The notes beneath the pieces were generated by a model. That model was not told the origin of the DNA. It searched no databases and saw only the letters and a program-made list of their open reading frames with translations. From an uncultured bacterium (lineage in GTDB: Bacteria; Cyanobacteriota; Vampirovibrionia; Gastranaerophilales; Gastranaerophilaceae), in NCBI GenBank assembly GCA_948433295.1, contig CAOJDT010000009.1, positions 1-38,079 on the forward strand: DNA of 38,079 nucleotides. The letters are read 5' to 3'. Of the stretch, positions 1-7,891 are shown piece after piece; position 1 is the first letter of the stretch, and every line of letters begins with the position of its first letter. The position numbers were made by a program, and so were the translations under genes.

Positions 1-655
1 AACTTTTACCGTATTTTTCCTGGAACTTAGTTACGACATCTATGGCAAGTTCAGGCGTTATTTGGTTAAAGACGTTGTCGAAATCAGGCTTTCCTACCGC
101 ACCTCTGTTGTCGTCAGCGGCTTTTTCAAGTTTTTCAACAATTTCATCAGCAGTTAAAGTTTTTTGTTCGGAGGAAACCGCAGGTGCAGAGGGATTTGCT
201 GCCTGAGGGACCGGTTGTGCCGAAGGTTTTGGGGTAGAAGCTTCGGTTGTGGGAGTTTTAGGTTTTTGAGCGGCTGCAGTGTCTTGTTTTGGAAATACAT
301 AAAACGCTTCGCCTTTTTGTGGCTTGTAGTTTTCATGAATTCCGTTAAGATTGCAGAATTCTTTTAAAGTCATCCCGTGCTTTTTTGCGAGGGAGGCAAG
401 TCCTTTTCCGCCTTGTACAGTATCAGTCGGGATTCCTTTGAGTGAATTTCCGACTGTAAGAGCGGAGCTTTTCAAACCTGTCATTTTTTTAAAATCATCA
501 ACTGACATTTTAAATTTTTTTGCAAGTTCGGAAACCGTCATTCCGCGTTCTATAATAATCTCGCCTTTAGCGCGGGCTTCTCGCTGTTTTTTTAACTCTT
601 CTTCTTTTTTGTTTACATTCTTGGCACTTCCCATACCGGAAACGTTTGATACCAT
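1..655 (-). CDS. LysM-domain protein, C-terminus beyond window edge
   Basis: At least 218 residues, still open at base 1. The N-terminus is lysine/glutamate-rich (KKEEELKKQREARAKGE). Two LysM-like modules follow at about residues 32-80 and 81-122 (the second reads GLASLAKKHGMTLKEFCNLNG), then a Pro/Ala/Thr linker (about 125-165) and an alpha-helical region that is cut off. LysM modules bind peptidoglycan or other GlcNAc polymers. I see no signal peptide, so export is unproven. The ATG at 655 is preceded by AAAAGGA about 10 nt upstream. A TTGACA / TATTCG promoter lies at 684-711. It could be a cell-wall hydrolase or a cell-wall-anchored protein, since no catalytic domain is visible in this part. 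Confidence 0.75.
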   Translation of the reverse strand, partial: MVSNVSGMGSAKNVNKKEEELKKQREARAKGEIIIERGMTVSELAKKFKMSVDDFKKMTGLKSSALTVGNSLKGIPTDTVQGGKGLASLAKKHGMTLKEFCNLNGIHENYKPQKGEAFYVFPKQDTAAAQKPKTPTTEASTPKPSAQPVPQAANPSAPAVSSEQKTLTADEIVEKLEKAADDNRGAVGKPDFDNVFNQITPELAIDVVTKFQEKYGKS

Positions 656-683
656 TTAGTATATCCTTTTCTTAACTTCTACA

Positions 684-711
684 CGAATAGGATAACGGCA
701 CATTTTGTCAA
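684..711 (-). promoter_or_regulatory. Promoter of the LysM gene
   Basis: On the minus strand, TTGACA (711-706) and TATTCG (689-684) are separated by 16 nt, about 30 nt before the ATG at 655. The -35 is a perfect consensus; the -10 is a weaker match. Confidence 0.5.
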
Positions 712-756
712 AACTTTATGAGAAATTTGATTTTATTTACAAAAAGTAATAAAATG

Positions 757-1407
757 TTATGTATTAAAAATTCTGTCGCCTGCGTCACCCATTCCCGGGA
801 CAATGTAACCTTTTTCATTAAGATGGTCGTCTACCGCGGCGGTTGTAATTTCAATATCGGGATAGTGTTTTTGGATATTGTTAATACCTTCCGGTGCAGC
901 AATTATGCATATAATTTTTATATTATCAATAGGAATACCTTTATCTGCATAAAGTTTAATAGCTTCAATCAAAGTGTTTCCTGTAGCCAACATCGGGTCT
1001 GTCAGATAAATATAAAATTTTTCTGGATTAGGTGCGTCCATAGGAACTTTATTATAATACCAGACAGGTTTTAGCGTTTTTTCGTCTCTGTACATTCCGA
1101 TATGACGAATGCAGGCTTGCGGAAGGATATCAATGGCTTCGTCCGTAAAAATCAGTCCTGCTCTCAATATCGGAGAAATTATAAGATTAATCGTCGGATC
1201 TATGACTTTTGCTTTGAATTTTGTCAAAGGCGTTTCGATTTCCTGTTCTACCAGAGGGAGATTTCTTGAAGCTTCGTAAAGCAGGCATCGGGTGATTTTT
1301 CTTGTTGCAATTCTTACACCCTGACTGTCAGTATTTTTGTCGCGCATTACACGTAGGTTTTCAAGTACAACAGGATTTGTAATAATCTTTACCTTTGAGC
1401 TATTCAT
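757..1407 (-). CDS. upp: Uracil phosphoribosyltransferase
   Basis: 216 residues, the normal family length. It makes UMP from uracil and PRPP (pyrimidine salvage, cytoplasm). The PRPP-binding loop DPMLATGNT is at residues 137-145, and the characteristic uracil-binding C-terminus GMGDAGDRIFNT ends the protein (205-216). The start overlaps the end of the upstream MCE-family gene by 8 nt, so the two are probably co-transcribed and translationally coupled. I see no functional link between them. No clear hairpin terminator follows. Confidence 0.96.
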   Translation of the reverse strand: MNSSKVKIITNPVVLENLRVMRDKNTDSQGVRIATRKITRCLLYEASRNLPLVEQEIETPLTKFKAKVIDPTINLIISPILRAGLIFTDEAIDILPQACIRHIGMYRDEKTLKPVWYYNKVPMDAPNPEKFYIYLTDPMLATGNTLIEAIKLYADKGIPIDNIKIICIIAAPEGINNIQKHYPDIEITTAAVDDHLNEKGYIVPGMGDAGDRIFNT

Positions 1408-2029
1408 CTTTTAACTCCTTTATATTATTTTTGAAATTAACTCTGTTTTCTTCAAATTTATCCAGAAGATTATCAATTTCTTTTAAGTCATTTTTTCTCA
1501 TTTGAGAGTTAGCGTCGGATTTTGCAGGAAAGTAATCTTTCATTTCCGACGCGAAATGTCCGCCGCGAATTATCATTGAATCCAATTTTTTAAACATATC
1601 ATCAAGCAGACTTATTGCGCTGTTTAGACGTTTCGGATTTTGAACAACAATTAATTTGTTTGTTGCAATGCTCTGTGAGTTCGGAGGGTAAATTTCCAGA
1701 GATTTTGAACCACCGAGCCCGTTGAATTCCACTGTTGCAACAGAGCCTTTAGGTAAGATTTCTCCCTGTTTGGTCAGAATAAATTTAACGTAAACATTAT
1801 CTCCGACTATTTTTATTTTTTCGATGTAACCTATCGGAACACCCATCATTCTAACTGGAGAACCAACTATCAGTCCGTCAACATCCTGCAAAAATATCTG
1901 ATAAGTTTTTAAACTCTTTTTTTCTTTGTACTGGTGATATCTGACACCACAGATAACTACGCTTAATATTAAAATCCATATCAGCGCCTCTAGCCATTGG
2001 AACAGTTTGAATTTGTCTTTGATATTCAT
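1400..2029 (-). CDS. MCE/MlaD-family lipid-transport substrate-binding protein
   Basis: 209 residues from the ATG at 2029. One N-terminal membrane anchor (about residues 15-34, WLEALIWILILSVVICG) is followed by an MCE domain at about 42-115 with the family signature DVDGLIVGSPVRMMGVPIGY, and then a helical tail. In Gram-negative bacteria such proteins sit in the periplasm, attached to the inner membrane, and carry phospholipids for an Mla-type ABC transporter. No MlaE permease or MlaF ATPase gene is in the window. A longer reading frame upstream is rejected because it runs into the MITE and through the promoter: TATAAT (2042-2037) lies 7 nt before this ATG and no ribosome binding site is present, suggesting a leaderless mRNA. 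Confidence 0.85.
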   Translation of the reverse strand: MNIKDKFKLFQWLEALIWILILSVVICGVRYHQYKEKKSLKTYQIFLQDVDGLIVGSPVRMMGVPIGYIEKIKIVGDNVYVKFILTKQGEILPKGSVATVEFNGLGGSKSLEIYPPNSQSIATNKLIVVQNPKRLNSAISLLDDMFKKLDSMIIRGGHFASEMKDYFPAKSDANSQMRKNDLKEIDNLLDKFEENRVNFKNNIKELKDE

Positions 2030-2052
2030 GCTTTTGATTATATCATGATTTT

Positions 2053-2219
2053 GAGGATTTATATACAAGTTTACATAAGGTATATTATTCCGACATTGCG
2101 TCATCCTGAACTTGATTCAGGATCGCATAATCGTGACATTGATGCGATTGCGGGTCAAGCCCGCAATGACGAGAAGTGGCAGAGTGGATTTTATTTAGTG
2201 TAAACTTGTATATAAATCC
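2053..2219. mobile_element. MITE-like element with perfect 21-bp terminal inverted repeats
   Basis: Perfect inverted repeats of 21 bp stand at 2055-2075 and 2199-2219 (outer end GGATTTATATACAAG). Inside are two short hairpins: ATCCTGAA/TTCAGGAT (2103-2123) and ATTGCGGG/CCCGCAAT (2147-2167). The 8-bp sequence ATGATTTT flanks it on both sides (2045-2052 and 2220-2227), as expected for a target-site duplication. It encodes no protein. It lies between the divergent MCE and rpoZ-like genes, next to the MCE -10 box. A degenerate relative is at 10298-10400. No transposase is in the window. Confidence 0.8.
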
Positions 2220-2234
2220 ATGATTTTTTACTAC

Positions 2235-2263
2235 TTGCGAAAAAAAATTTTATATATTATTAT
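2235..2263 (+). promoter_or_regulatory. Promoter of the rpoZ-like gene
   Basis: TTGCGA (2235-2240) and TATTAT (2258-2263) are separated by 17 nt. They lie just outside the right end of the MITE and about 34 nt before the start codon. Confidence 0.5.
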
Positions 2264-2296
2264 AAAATAACAATATAAAGAAAAGAGGTTTACAAT

Positions 2297-2536
2297 ATGG
2301 AGCAAATTATAAAAGTAGCTTGGGATTTAAACGAAAATACCGAAAACAGATATCAATTGGTTTACGAAATTGCAGAACTTGCAAAAAGACTCGTTGACGA
2401 AAATCAAGCTAAAAAAGCTCACGATGAATTCGCTTTTGAAGAAAACTATGAAGCCGGATATACAAGAGAAAATCCTGTTGAACACGCTATTATGGTTAAA
2501 GCTTCCGAAGCTGATGATAACCGTTTGGTAGGCTAA
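2297..2536 (+). CDS. rpoZ: Probable RNA polymerase omega subunit
   Basis: 79 residues, the right size for omega. The segment ENRYQLVYEIAELAKRLVDE (about 16-35) matches the conserved omega motif (NRY.LV...A..AK), and NPVEHAIMVKASE corresponds to the 'KPV..AI.E...E' segment of the cyanobacterial form. Omega helps assemble and stabilise core RNA polymerase in the cytoplasm. An AAAAGAGG ribosome binding site lies upstream. A strong hairpin terminator follows. The match is by eye, so another small helical protein is possible. Confidence 0.6.
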   Translation: MEQIIKVAWDLNENTENRYQLVYEIAELAKRLVDENQAKKAHDEFAFEENYEAGYTRENPVEHAIMVKASEADDNRLVG

Positions 2537-2551
2537 TATTATTTTTTATAA

Positions 2552-2587
2552 AAACACACTGACCCTATGGATTAGTGTGTTTTTTTT
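2552..2587 (+). terminator. Rho-independent terminator after the rpoZ-like gene
   Basis: Stem AAAACACACT / AGTGTGTTTT with a 13-nt loop, followed by a T run. It ends only about 20 nt before the next start codon, so the PNP gene is either read through or has a promoter I cannot define. Confidence 0.7.
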
Positions 2588-2609
2588 CATGATTAAAAGG
2601 GGTTTTTAT

Positions 2610-3416
2610 ATGTTTATAGAGGATACAACGAAATTTATTGAAGAGAAAACTAACGGTTACAAACCCGAAATCGGAATAATTCTGGGTTCGGGTCTGGGCG
2701 AACTTGCCGATGAATACTGTGATATTGCGGTGTCATATTCCGAAATTCCTCATTTTATAAATTCTACTGTTAGGGGGCACAAGGGCAGGTTGGTTTTTGC
2801 CGAAATAGAAGGTAAAAAGGTAGTTATGATGCAAGGGCGTAATCATTTTTACGAAGGTCATTCAATGCAGGAAATTACCTATCCCGTAAAGGTTATGAAA
2901 AAACTCGGCGTAAAAACTCTTATTTTAACTAATGCCGCAGGTGCGGTGAACGAGACTTACAAACCTTCGGATTTGATGCTGATAAAAGACCACATAAATT
3001 GTATGGGGTCAAATCCTCTAATCGGTGCCAATGATGAATCTATGGGTGAAAGATTTCCGGATATGTCGGAAGTTTATAAAAAAGATTTGCGCGATATCGC
3101 GAAAAAATCTGCAGAAAAATTGGCTATTGATTTGAAAGAAGGGGTTTATCTCGCAAACACAGGACCATCTTACGAGACTCCCGCCGAAATCCGTATGGCA
3201 AGACTCGTCGGTGCCGACGCAGTCGGGATGTCTACGGTTCCGGAAGCAATAGTTGCAAATTATTGCGGGCTGCGGGTTCTTGGAATCAGCTGTATATCAA
3301 ATGCCGCAAGTTCCGAGAATGGTGATGCGCTTTCTCATGCAGAGGTTATTGATATAACTAACAGGGCAAAAGCTAAATTTAAATCACTTATAAAAGAAAT
3401 TATTACAAGTTGTTAA
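2610..3416 (+). CDS. punA: Purine nucleoside phosphorylase, trimeric type
   Basis: 268 residues. It splits inosine or guanosine with phosphate to the base and ribose-1-phosphate (purine salvage). Family landmarks: phosphate loop GSGLG (26-30), RGHKGR (55-60), GRNHFYEGH (76-84), NAAGAVN (108-114), YETPAEIR (178-185), GMSTVPEAIVA (206-216) and the base-contacting Asn231 in SCISNAAS. The Asn is typical of 6-oxopurine specificity. The ATG at 2610 follows AAAAGGGG (2595-2602). An earlier ATG at 2577 lies inside the terminator hairpin and is not used. With upp this gives the window two nucleotide-salvage enzymes, but they are not in one operon. Confidence 0.95.
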   Translation: MFIEDTTKFIEEKTNGYKPEIGIILGSGLGELADEYCDIAVSYSEIPHFINSTVRGHKGRLVFAEIEGKKVVMMQGRNHFYEGHSMQEITYPVKVMKKLGVKTLILTNAAGAVNETYKPSDLMLIKDHINCMGSNPLIGANDESMGERFPDMSEVYKKDLRDIAKKSAEKLAIDLKEGVYLANTGPSYETPAEIRMARLVGADAVGMSTVPEAIVANYCGLRVLGISCISNAASSENGDALSHAEVIDITNRAKAKFKSLIKEIITSC

Positions 3417-3477
3417 GTGCTTAAAATCTTGTTATATAAAGTGTTTTCAAGGGCATAATACATGTATGCGCGCAATT

Positions 3478-3519
3478 TTGTATATGTTTTTGTTTTTAAA
3501 TATATACAAAGTATATAAT
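3478..3519 (+). promoter_or_regulatory. Promoter region with an 8-bp inverted repeat
   Basis: A -10 TATAAT at 3514-3519 is preceded by TTGTATAT (3478-3485) and its inverse ATATACAA (3502-3509). The arms overlap the expected -35 and spacer region, so this may be an operator. No regulator can be assigned. Confidence 0.35.
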
Positions 3520-3533
3520 AGAGGATAATAATA

Positions 3534-4016
3534 ATGGGCGGACCCGGCGGTGTAAACGGCGGCTTCTACGGAGCTGTGACACAACAATATAGTAAAGTCG
3601 GAAATTCAGGCATGTCAAGGTCGGAGTTTCGAGACTTTTATATGCAGCAGTCGCAGCAGCAGAGTGCAATTTTTAAAGAACAAAATTGCATGAAAAATAT
3701 TGCGCAAATTCAAAACGCCGCAGGCATGATGGGTATGCAACTTGATTCGGGCAGTGTTTTTGCAATGGCGGATACTAACGGAGACGGATATATCTCAAAC
3801 CAGGAGGCTTCTTCAATGATGAACAGGCTTGGAACCATGGCGCAATTGAATGCGATGAACGGTAATAGCGGTGCTCAGTCAAGTAGCGGAAATTCTAATG
3901 TGTTTGGCATGTTGAACAGTATCGGCGAGGCTGTTGGCGGTCTTGCAGGCGGAGACCAGAGTGCAGGAGGTATTCTTGAAAAAGCAGGGACGTTTCTCGG
4001 AGGCCTGTTCGGTTAA
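3534..4016 (+). CDS. Glycine/glutamine-rich protein with one EF-hand
   Basis: 160 residues of unrecognised family. A canonical 12-residue calcium loop DTNGDGYISNQE lies at 80-91, with ligands at D80, N82, D84 and E91. The flanks are low complexity: a Gly-rich start, a Gln-rich stretch (38-45) and a Gly/Ser-rich tail. No signal peptide or membrane segment is visible. The ATG follows AGAGGA. Calcium binding is inferred from the loop alone. The next gene is separate, with no shared function evident. Confidence 0.7.
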   Translation: MGGPGGVNGGFYGAVTQQYSKVGNSGMSRSEFRDFYMQQSQQQSAIFKEQNCMKNIAQIQNAAGMMGMQLDSGSVFAMADTNGDGYISNQEASSMMNRLGTMAQLNAMNGNSGAQSSSGNSNVFGMLNSIGEAVGGLAGGDQSAGGILEKAGTFLGGLFG

Positions 4017-4119
4017 GGCTTTTTAACAACATGTTAAATTAAGTAAATTTTTTGTTAAAAAAGTCTTGCCAAAATTTCCTTTCTGGTTAAGAATACATGA
4101 CGGGAAGGACAATTTTAAA

Positions 4120-6453
4120 ATGCTGGTAAGACAAACGCAATTTCATATACCGCCAAAGCAGAAGCAAAGGGCGATGCTATCTCCAAATCAGGAGCCTTTA
4201 TCCTCTTCGGAATTCATGTCACAATTTAATAATTCAGATATTAAGAGACCTTTAAATCATAATTCAGAGAATTTATCATTTAAAGGTCTTTCTGTATCTT
4301 CGGCGGTTAACAAGGTTTTTTATAAAAAAGGACAAACTGTATACAATCTCAAAAACCTAACGGATATTACCGACGGTCATCTCGGAAAGATGGTTAATAC
4401 TCTGGTTGAGCATTTGAAAAAGTCAGAACATGCAAAAAAATTGGTTCAATTTTCAGAAGACAGTGTAATTGTTAATCAAAAAACTATACCTCATCATATT
4501 TGGGATGGTTTGATATATCCGTTCAAAATTCTTCCGTTTGATATTCTTAACGGTTCGGTTGCAATGCTGGGAAAATTTAAACCGCTTCAAAGTTGGTCTC
4601 AAAAAACACTTGAAAAACCGTTCTTCAAAAATATAAGACAACGTTCAAAAATTGATTCGGAAGTCAGCGCTTTGAAAGGCTTGCTAGAAACAGCCGAATC
4701 CTTAAAAGGAAAATCAAAAGAAGAAATCTCTTCTAAGTTATTCCAAAATTCCGTAAAAACATTTGACCCTAAAAAAGGTAACTATGATACAAAACACGAA
4801 CGCGCATTGTGTCGTATGGTTTCCGGTTTGCCGCCTGCAATATTGCTCGCTACGGATGCTTACAACCTCTCCAGAATGATGGATGATGATCCGAATGCCG
4901 CTAAAACCGAAAAGAAAGCCAGATTCCGTCAGGAAATGAGCCGTCTTGTGATGAATGCATATTTGATGCTCGTTACATTCGGCGCTTTGAATAAATATGT
5001 TAACCAATCTGCGTTCGGTACTATGCTTATGACAGGTGCAACAACGCTTGTTACCGAAACCTACTCCCGTCTCAGAAACGGCAAACATATTACAAAACTT
5101 ACTCCTGAAGAAGCCAGAGCCGAAAATGAGAAAAATAAAGCGCCTGAAAGACATATTAAACCTGTAAAATCTTTCGGTTCAAACAACGCTCAATCAAAAC
5201 CTAAAGAACAACAAAAACCTCTCCTTACTTTCTCTACATTAATGAAAGCGTCAGGTGGAGTTATTGCTGCAGGTTTTGCATTAAAAGGCGCAAGAAAATT
5301 AATTCCGCAATTAGATAATATGCTTAAAGTTGTAATGCAGCCGTTCAAAAATTTATACAACAAAAAGACAAGACTTGCCGACTTCAGAATCGATGGCAAA
5401 GATTTTGATAATATCGTAAAAGTTCTTGAAGATAACAACTACACCGAACTCGCGCAAAAATACAAAGATGTTGCCGCAATGACAAGAAATTCCGACGGAA
5501 CAATCAGTCTCGGGGCACGCGATAAAAAAGTAAAACCTGCAATTGATTTTGTAATAGCACCATTCAGATTTGCCTGGAATGCAGTAACACTTCCTTACAG
5601 ATTAGTAGACAAAGGCATTAAAGGTGCGCTCAATAAAAAAGACCCTCTAAAATCCGCTAAAGGTTTGCAGGACTTTGCAAAAGATATTGAAAAATTAAAA
5701 TCAGATGCCTTAAAACAAGGTTATTCAAGCGACAAATTCCTTGAATATGTTCAGGCGAACGAACGTCAAATAAAAGATATTCAAGCACTGGCAATGAGTA
5801 TTGAAAAAATCGGTACCGAAGCAAGAAAGAAAGGCTATACTCCTGAAAAATTCCAAAAATTTGTGGAAGATAATATTATGAAAGCGTTTAACACTGATAC
5901 TCAATCATCTGTTTCAAACGCAGAACTCGCAAATCTTGCCAAAACCGCTTCAACCGCAGCAACAATGTGGTTCTTGATGACAGACAACTACAATATGGTA
6001 ATGCTCAAATCAAACGGTAATGACAAAGACGGTGCAGAAACCAAGTTTAAAGAAAGATTTGTTCAGGAATGTTCAAGACAGTTCTACTCAATGCTTCTTA
6101 TTGACCTGTTCAATAATACATTCAGTAAGCAATATCACGCATCACTTATGGGTATGAGTTGGATTACTTTAACAAACACTACAATCAGTGAAATCTTAAC
6201 AAGAAAATCTGTAGGTATGTCTGTTAAAGAACATTCAAGAGATGAACTCCTTAAAATTGAAGAACGACAAAATAAAGCGACAGGCGCTTTGAAGAAATAC
6301 TATAACTTTATGCAACGATTAACAGGAAAACGTTCCATTAAATCTTATGAAGTTAAGGCAAAAAATTCTTCAACTACGCAGGCAGATGATAAACCGCAGT
6401 CCCAACTTTCAATGACGGGGAACAGTAATCTCGCAAAAGTAATTAGAGGCTAA
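4120..6453 (+). CDS. Large membrane-associated protein with internal duplication, function unknown
   Basis: 777 residues from the ATG at 4120 (GGGAAGGA upstream). An in-frame ATG further upstream (M of MPKFPF) has no ribosome binding site. I recognise no family. The N-terminus is polar and contains ENLSFKGL, followed by amphipathic and hydrophobic helices. Two copies of one module are visible: about 239-325 and 614-705. Both read TD.YN, then an acidic/polar gap, K..RF.QE.SR, hydrophobic helices and a (T/S)E..TR end. A less clear similarity (PFKILPFDILNG, about 147-158, against PFRFAWNAVTLP) suggests the duplicated unit is larger. Basic linkers separate the halves. A strong terminator follows. 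Confidence 0.7.
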   Translation: MLVRQTQFHIPPKQKQRAMLSPNQEPLSSSEFMSQFNNSDIKRPLNHNSENLSFKGLSVSSAVNKVFYKKGQTVYNLKNLTDITDGHLGKMVNTLVEHLKKSEHAKKLVQFSEDSVIVNQKTIPHHIWDGLIYPFKILPFDILNGSVAMLGKFKPLQSWSQKTLEKPFFKNIRQRSKIDSEVSALKGLLETAESLKGKSKEEISSKLFQNSVKTFDPKKGNYDTKHERALCRMVSGLPPAILLATDAYNLSRMMDDDPNAAKTEKKARFRQEMSRLVMNAYLMLVTFGALNKYVNQSAFGTMLMTGATTLVTETYSRLRNGKHITKLTPEEARAENEKNKAPERHIKPVKSFGSNNAQSKPKEQQKPLLTFSTLMKASGGVIAAGFALKGARKLIPQLDNMLKVVMQPFKNLYNKKTRLADFRIDGKDFDNIVKVLEDNNYTELAQKYKDVAAMTRNSDGTISLGARDKKVKPAIDFVIAPFRFAWNAVTLPYRLVDKGIKGALNKKDPLKSAKGLQDFAKDIEKLKSDALKQGYSSDKFLEYVQANERQIKDIQALAMSIEKIGTEARKKGYTPEKFQKFVEDNIMKAFNTDTQSSVSNAELANLAKTASTAATMWFLMTDNYNMVMLKSNGNDKDGAETKFKERFVQECSRQFYSMLLIDLFNNTFSKQYHASLMGMSWITLTNTTISEILTRKSVGMSVKEHSRDELLKIEERQNKATGALKKYYNFMQRLTGKRSIKSYEVKAKNSSTTQADDKPQSQLSMTGNSNLAKVIRG

Positions 6454-6463
6454 ATTTAAAAAA

Positions 6464-6484
6464 TCAGGGGCTTTGTGCCCCTGA
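6464..6484. terminator. Bidirectional terminator between convergent genes
   Basis: An 8-bp GC-rich stem TCAGGGGC / GCCCCTGA with a 5-nt loop, flanked by an A-rich run on the left (the T tract for the leftward gene) and AGTTTTAT on the right. It serves the duplicated membrane protein and plsY. Confidence 0.8.
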
Positions 6485-6491
6485 ATAAGTT

Positions 6492-7097
6492 TTATCGAAC
6501 TTTGTTTTCTTCGCCTTTGATAAGTCTTTGAATATTGCTTCTGTGAAGCCATATAATATAAACAGCACCCAACGCACAATACGCAATATATGCAGCGGGA
6601 GCTTTGCACCACCACATCAAAAACGGTGATATAGCCAACGCTATGATTGAACCCAGTGAAACATATTTTGATGCGTAAGTAATTATCGACCAGATTAAAG
6701 CAATCATTAATCCAACCTGCCAGTTAAGCGCTAAGATTGTGCCGACTCCCGAGGCAACAGACTTTCCGCCCGTGAATTTTAAAAATACTGAACGGCTGTG
6801 ACCCAGGATTACTGCAATTGCCGCAACTACAGGAAGCAATCCTATTCCCGTGAATGTTGTTGCAAAGATTTTAGCCAGTACTACGGGTAACGCACCTTTG
6901 AACGCGTCAAGAAGAAGTGTTATGAAAAACCATTTTTTTCCCATAACTCTTTTTACGTTTGTAGCGCCGGTAGAACCGGAACCTATTGTTCTGATGTCTT
7001 GTCCCGTAAAGGTTTTTACGATAATGTATCCTGTCGGGATTGAACCTATAATGTACGCGGTTACAAATACTGCCGCTAATTCCAATAATTTTTCCAT
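6492..7097 (-). CDS. plsY: Glycerol-3-phosphate acyltransferase PlsY
   Basis: 201 residues, the family length. It transfers an acyl group from acyl-phosphate to glycerol-3-phosphate, the first step of phospholipid synthesis, in the inner membrane. Several hydrophobic helices are present. The three conserved loops are visible: SGSTGATNVKR (about 40-50; the usual GSGNxGAxN has Ser for Asn), GHSRSVFLKFTGGKSVASG (about 97-115; usually GGKGVA) and VSLGSI near 150. An AAGGAGAG ribosome binding site precedes the ATG. It is divergent from the VWA operon. Confidence 0.94.
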   Translation of the reverse strand: MEKLLELAAVFVTAYIIGSIPTGYIIVKTFTGQDIRTIGSGSTGATNVKRVMGKKWFFITLLLDAFKGALPVVLAKIFATTFTGIGLLPVVAAIAVILGHSRSVFLKFTGGKSVASGVGTILALNWQVGLMIALIWSIITYASKYVSLGSIIALAISPFLMWWCKAPAAYIAYCALGAVYIIWLHRSNIQRLIKGEENKVR

Positions 7098-7120
7098 TCT
7101 CTCTCCTTTTTTGTAAAAAG

Positions 7121-7183
7121 ATTATAACATAACCACCACGTTTGTAGCAAATTATTGATTTTATAGGTTAAATATGCTACTAT
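7121..7183. promoter_or_regulatory. Divergent promoters for plsY and the VWA operon
   Basis: Leftward: TTGCTA (7150-7145), 18-nt spacer, TATAAT (7126-7121). Rightward: TTGATT (7155-7160), 17-nt spacer, TACTAT (7178-7183). The -35 boxes lie back to back with 4 nt between them, so the two promoters may compete or be co-regulated. Confidence 0.6.
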
Positions 7184-7205
7184 TAAATAAAAAACGAGTT
7201 GGTAT

Positions 7206-7874
7206 ATGAACAAAAAACTGATTATTATAGGATTATTGATTCTTGCGATTTCGATTATCGGAAAATTGATTTTTAATGCCGCAAGACATATAAAAGTAGA
7301 TGATTTCAAACCTGCAGCGGTTATATTTGTAGTGGATTCATCCGCATCAAATCAAAAAGGATTGAATGCGCAGAAAAAGACCGTACGCCAGATTTGCAAT
7401 ATTCTTGATCCCGAAGATACCGTCAAAATTTTACGGGTTTCTGAAGATGCATACTTAATATACGAAGGCGCACCTTTTAACGGTTCCGGAATTGACAAGG
7501 CTATGAATGCGTTTACAAAATACGATGCGAAAGATTACGGGACCGCCTATGGTGTAGGTTTGAAAAAAGCATTTTCTCACGCTTTGACAATGAAAAAAGA
7601 AGGGTATATGCCTGCAATCGTAGTACTGGGTGATTTGGAAAACGAAGGTGCTGTTGAAAAACAGATAAACTGGAATACTTTTTCGAAAAATGTTCAAAAC
7701 GTTCAAAAGTATGCTCCTGATTTGGCAATGATGTTTCTTTACGCTCATCCCGAAAAACTCGATAAAGTGAAAGAAACTCTCGCTCCTGTTTTAGGCGAGA
7801 AAAAACTTCTGGTTTCTCCCGAACAAAATGTAGACAAAACCGTTAAAAATTTCGTGCACGCTCTCGACAGATAG
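7206..7874 (+). CDS. Membrane-anchored von Willebrand factor A-like protein
   Basis: 222 residues. One N-terminal membrane helix (about 5-24) is followed by a VWA-like domain. The metal-ion-dependent adhesion site is complete by eye: D44, S46 and S48 (VVDSSAS), T113 (YGTAYG) and D143 (LGDLEN). VWA domains of this kind bind protein partners through a divalent metal. It is the first gene of a four-gene operon (17 nt before the next gene). With an FHA-like membrane protein and a TonB-like protein downstream it probably forms an envelope complex; its job is unknown. No good ribosome binding site is visible. Confidence 0.75.
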   Translation: MNKKLIIIGLLILAISIIGKLIFNAARHIKVDDFKPAAVIFVVDSSASNQKGLNAQKKTVRQICNILDPEDTVKILRVSEDAYLIYEGAPFNGSGIDKAMNAFTKYDAKDYGTAYGVGLKKAFSHALTMKKEGYMPAIVVLGDLENEGAVEKQINWNTFSKNVQNVQKYAPDLAMMFLYAHPEKLDKVKETLAPVLGEKKLLVSPEQNVDKTVKNFVHALDR

Positions 7875-7891
7875 AAAGGTTATTTTAAATT

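Noticed and set aside
718-1074. Rightward reading frame of 118 codons
   Set aside because: Antisense to the well-conserved upp gene, no ribosome binding site, and a composition typical of a shadow frame.
4022-4038. TTTAACA-ACA-TGTTAAA hairpin after the EF-hand gene
   Set aside because: An all-weak stem of 7 bp with a poor T run; too little to call a terminator.
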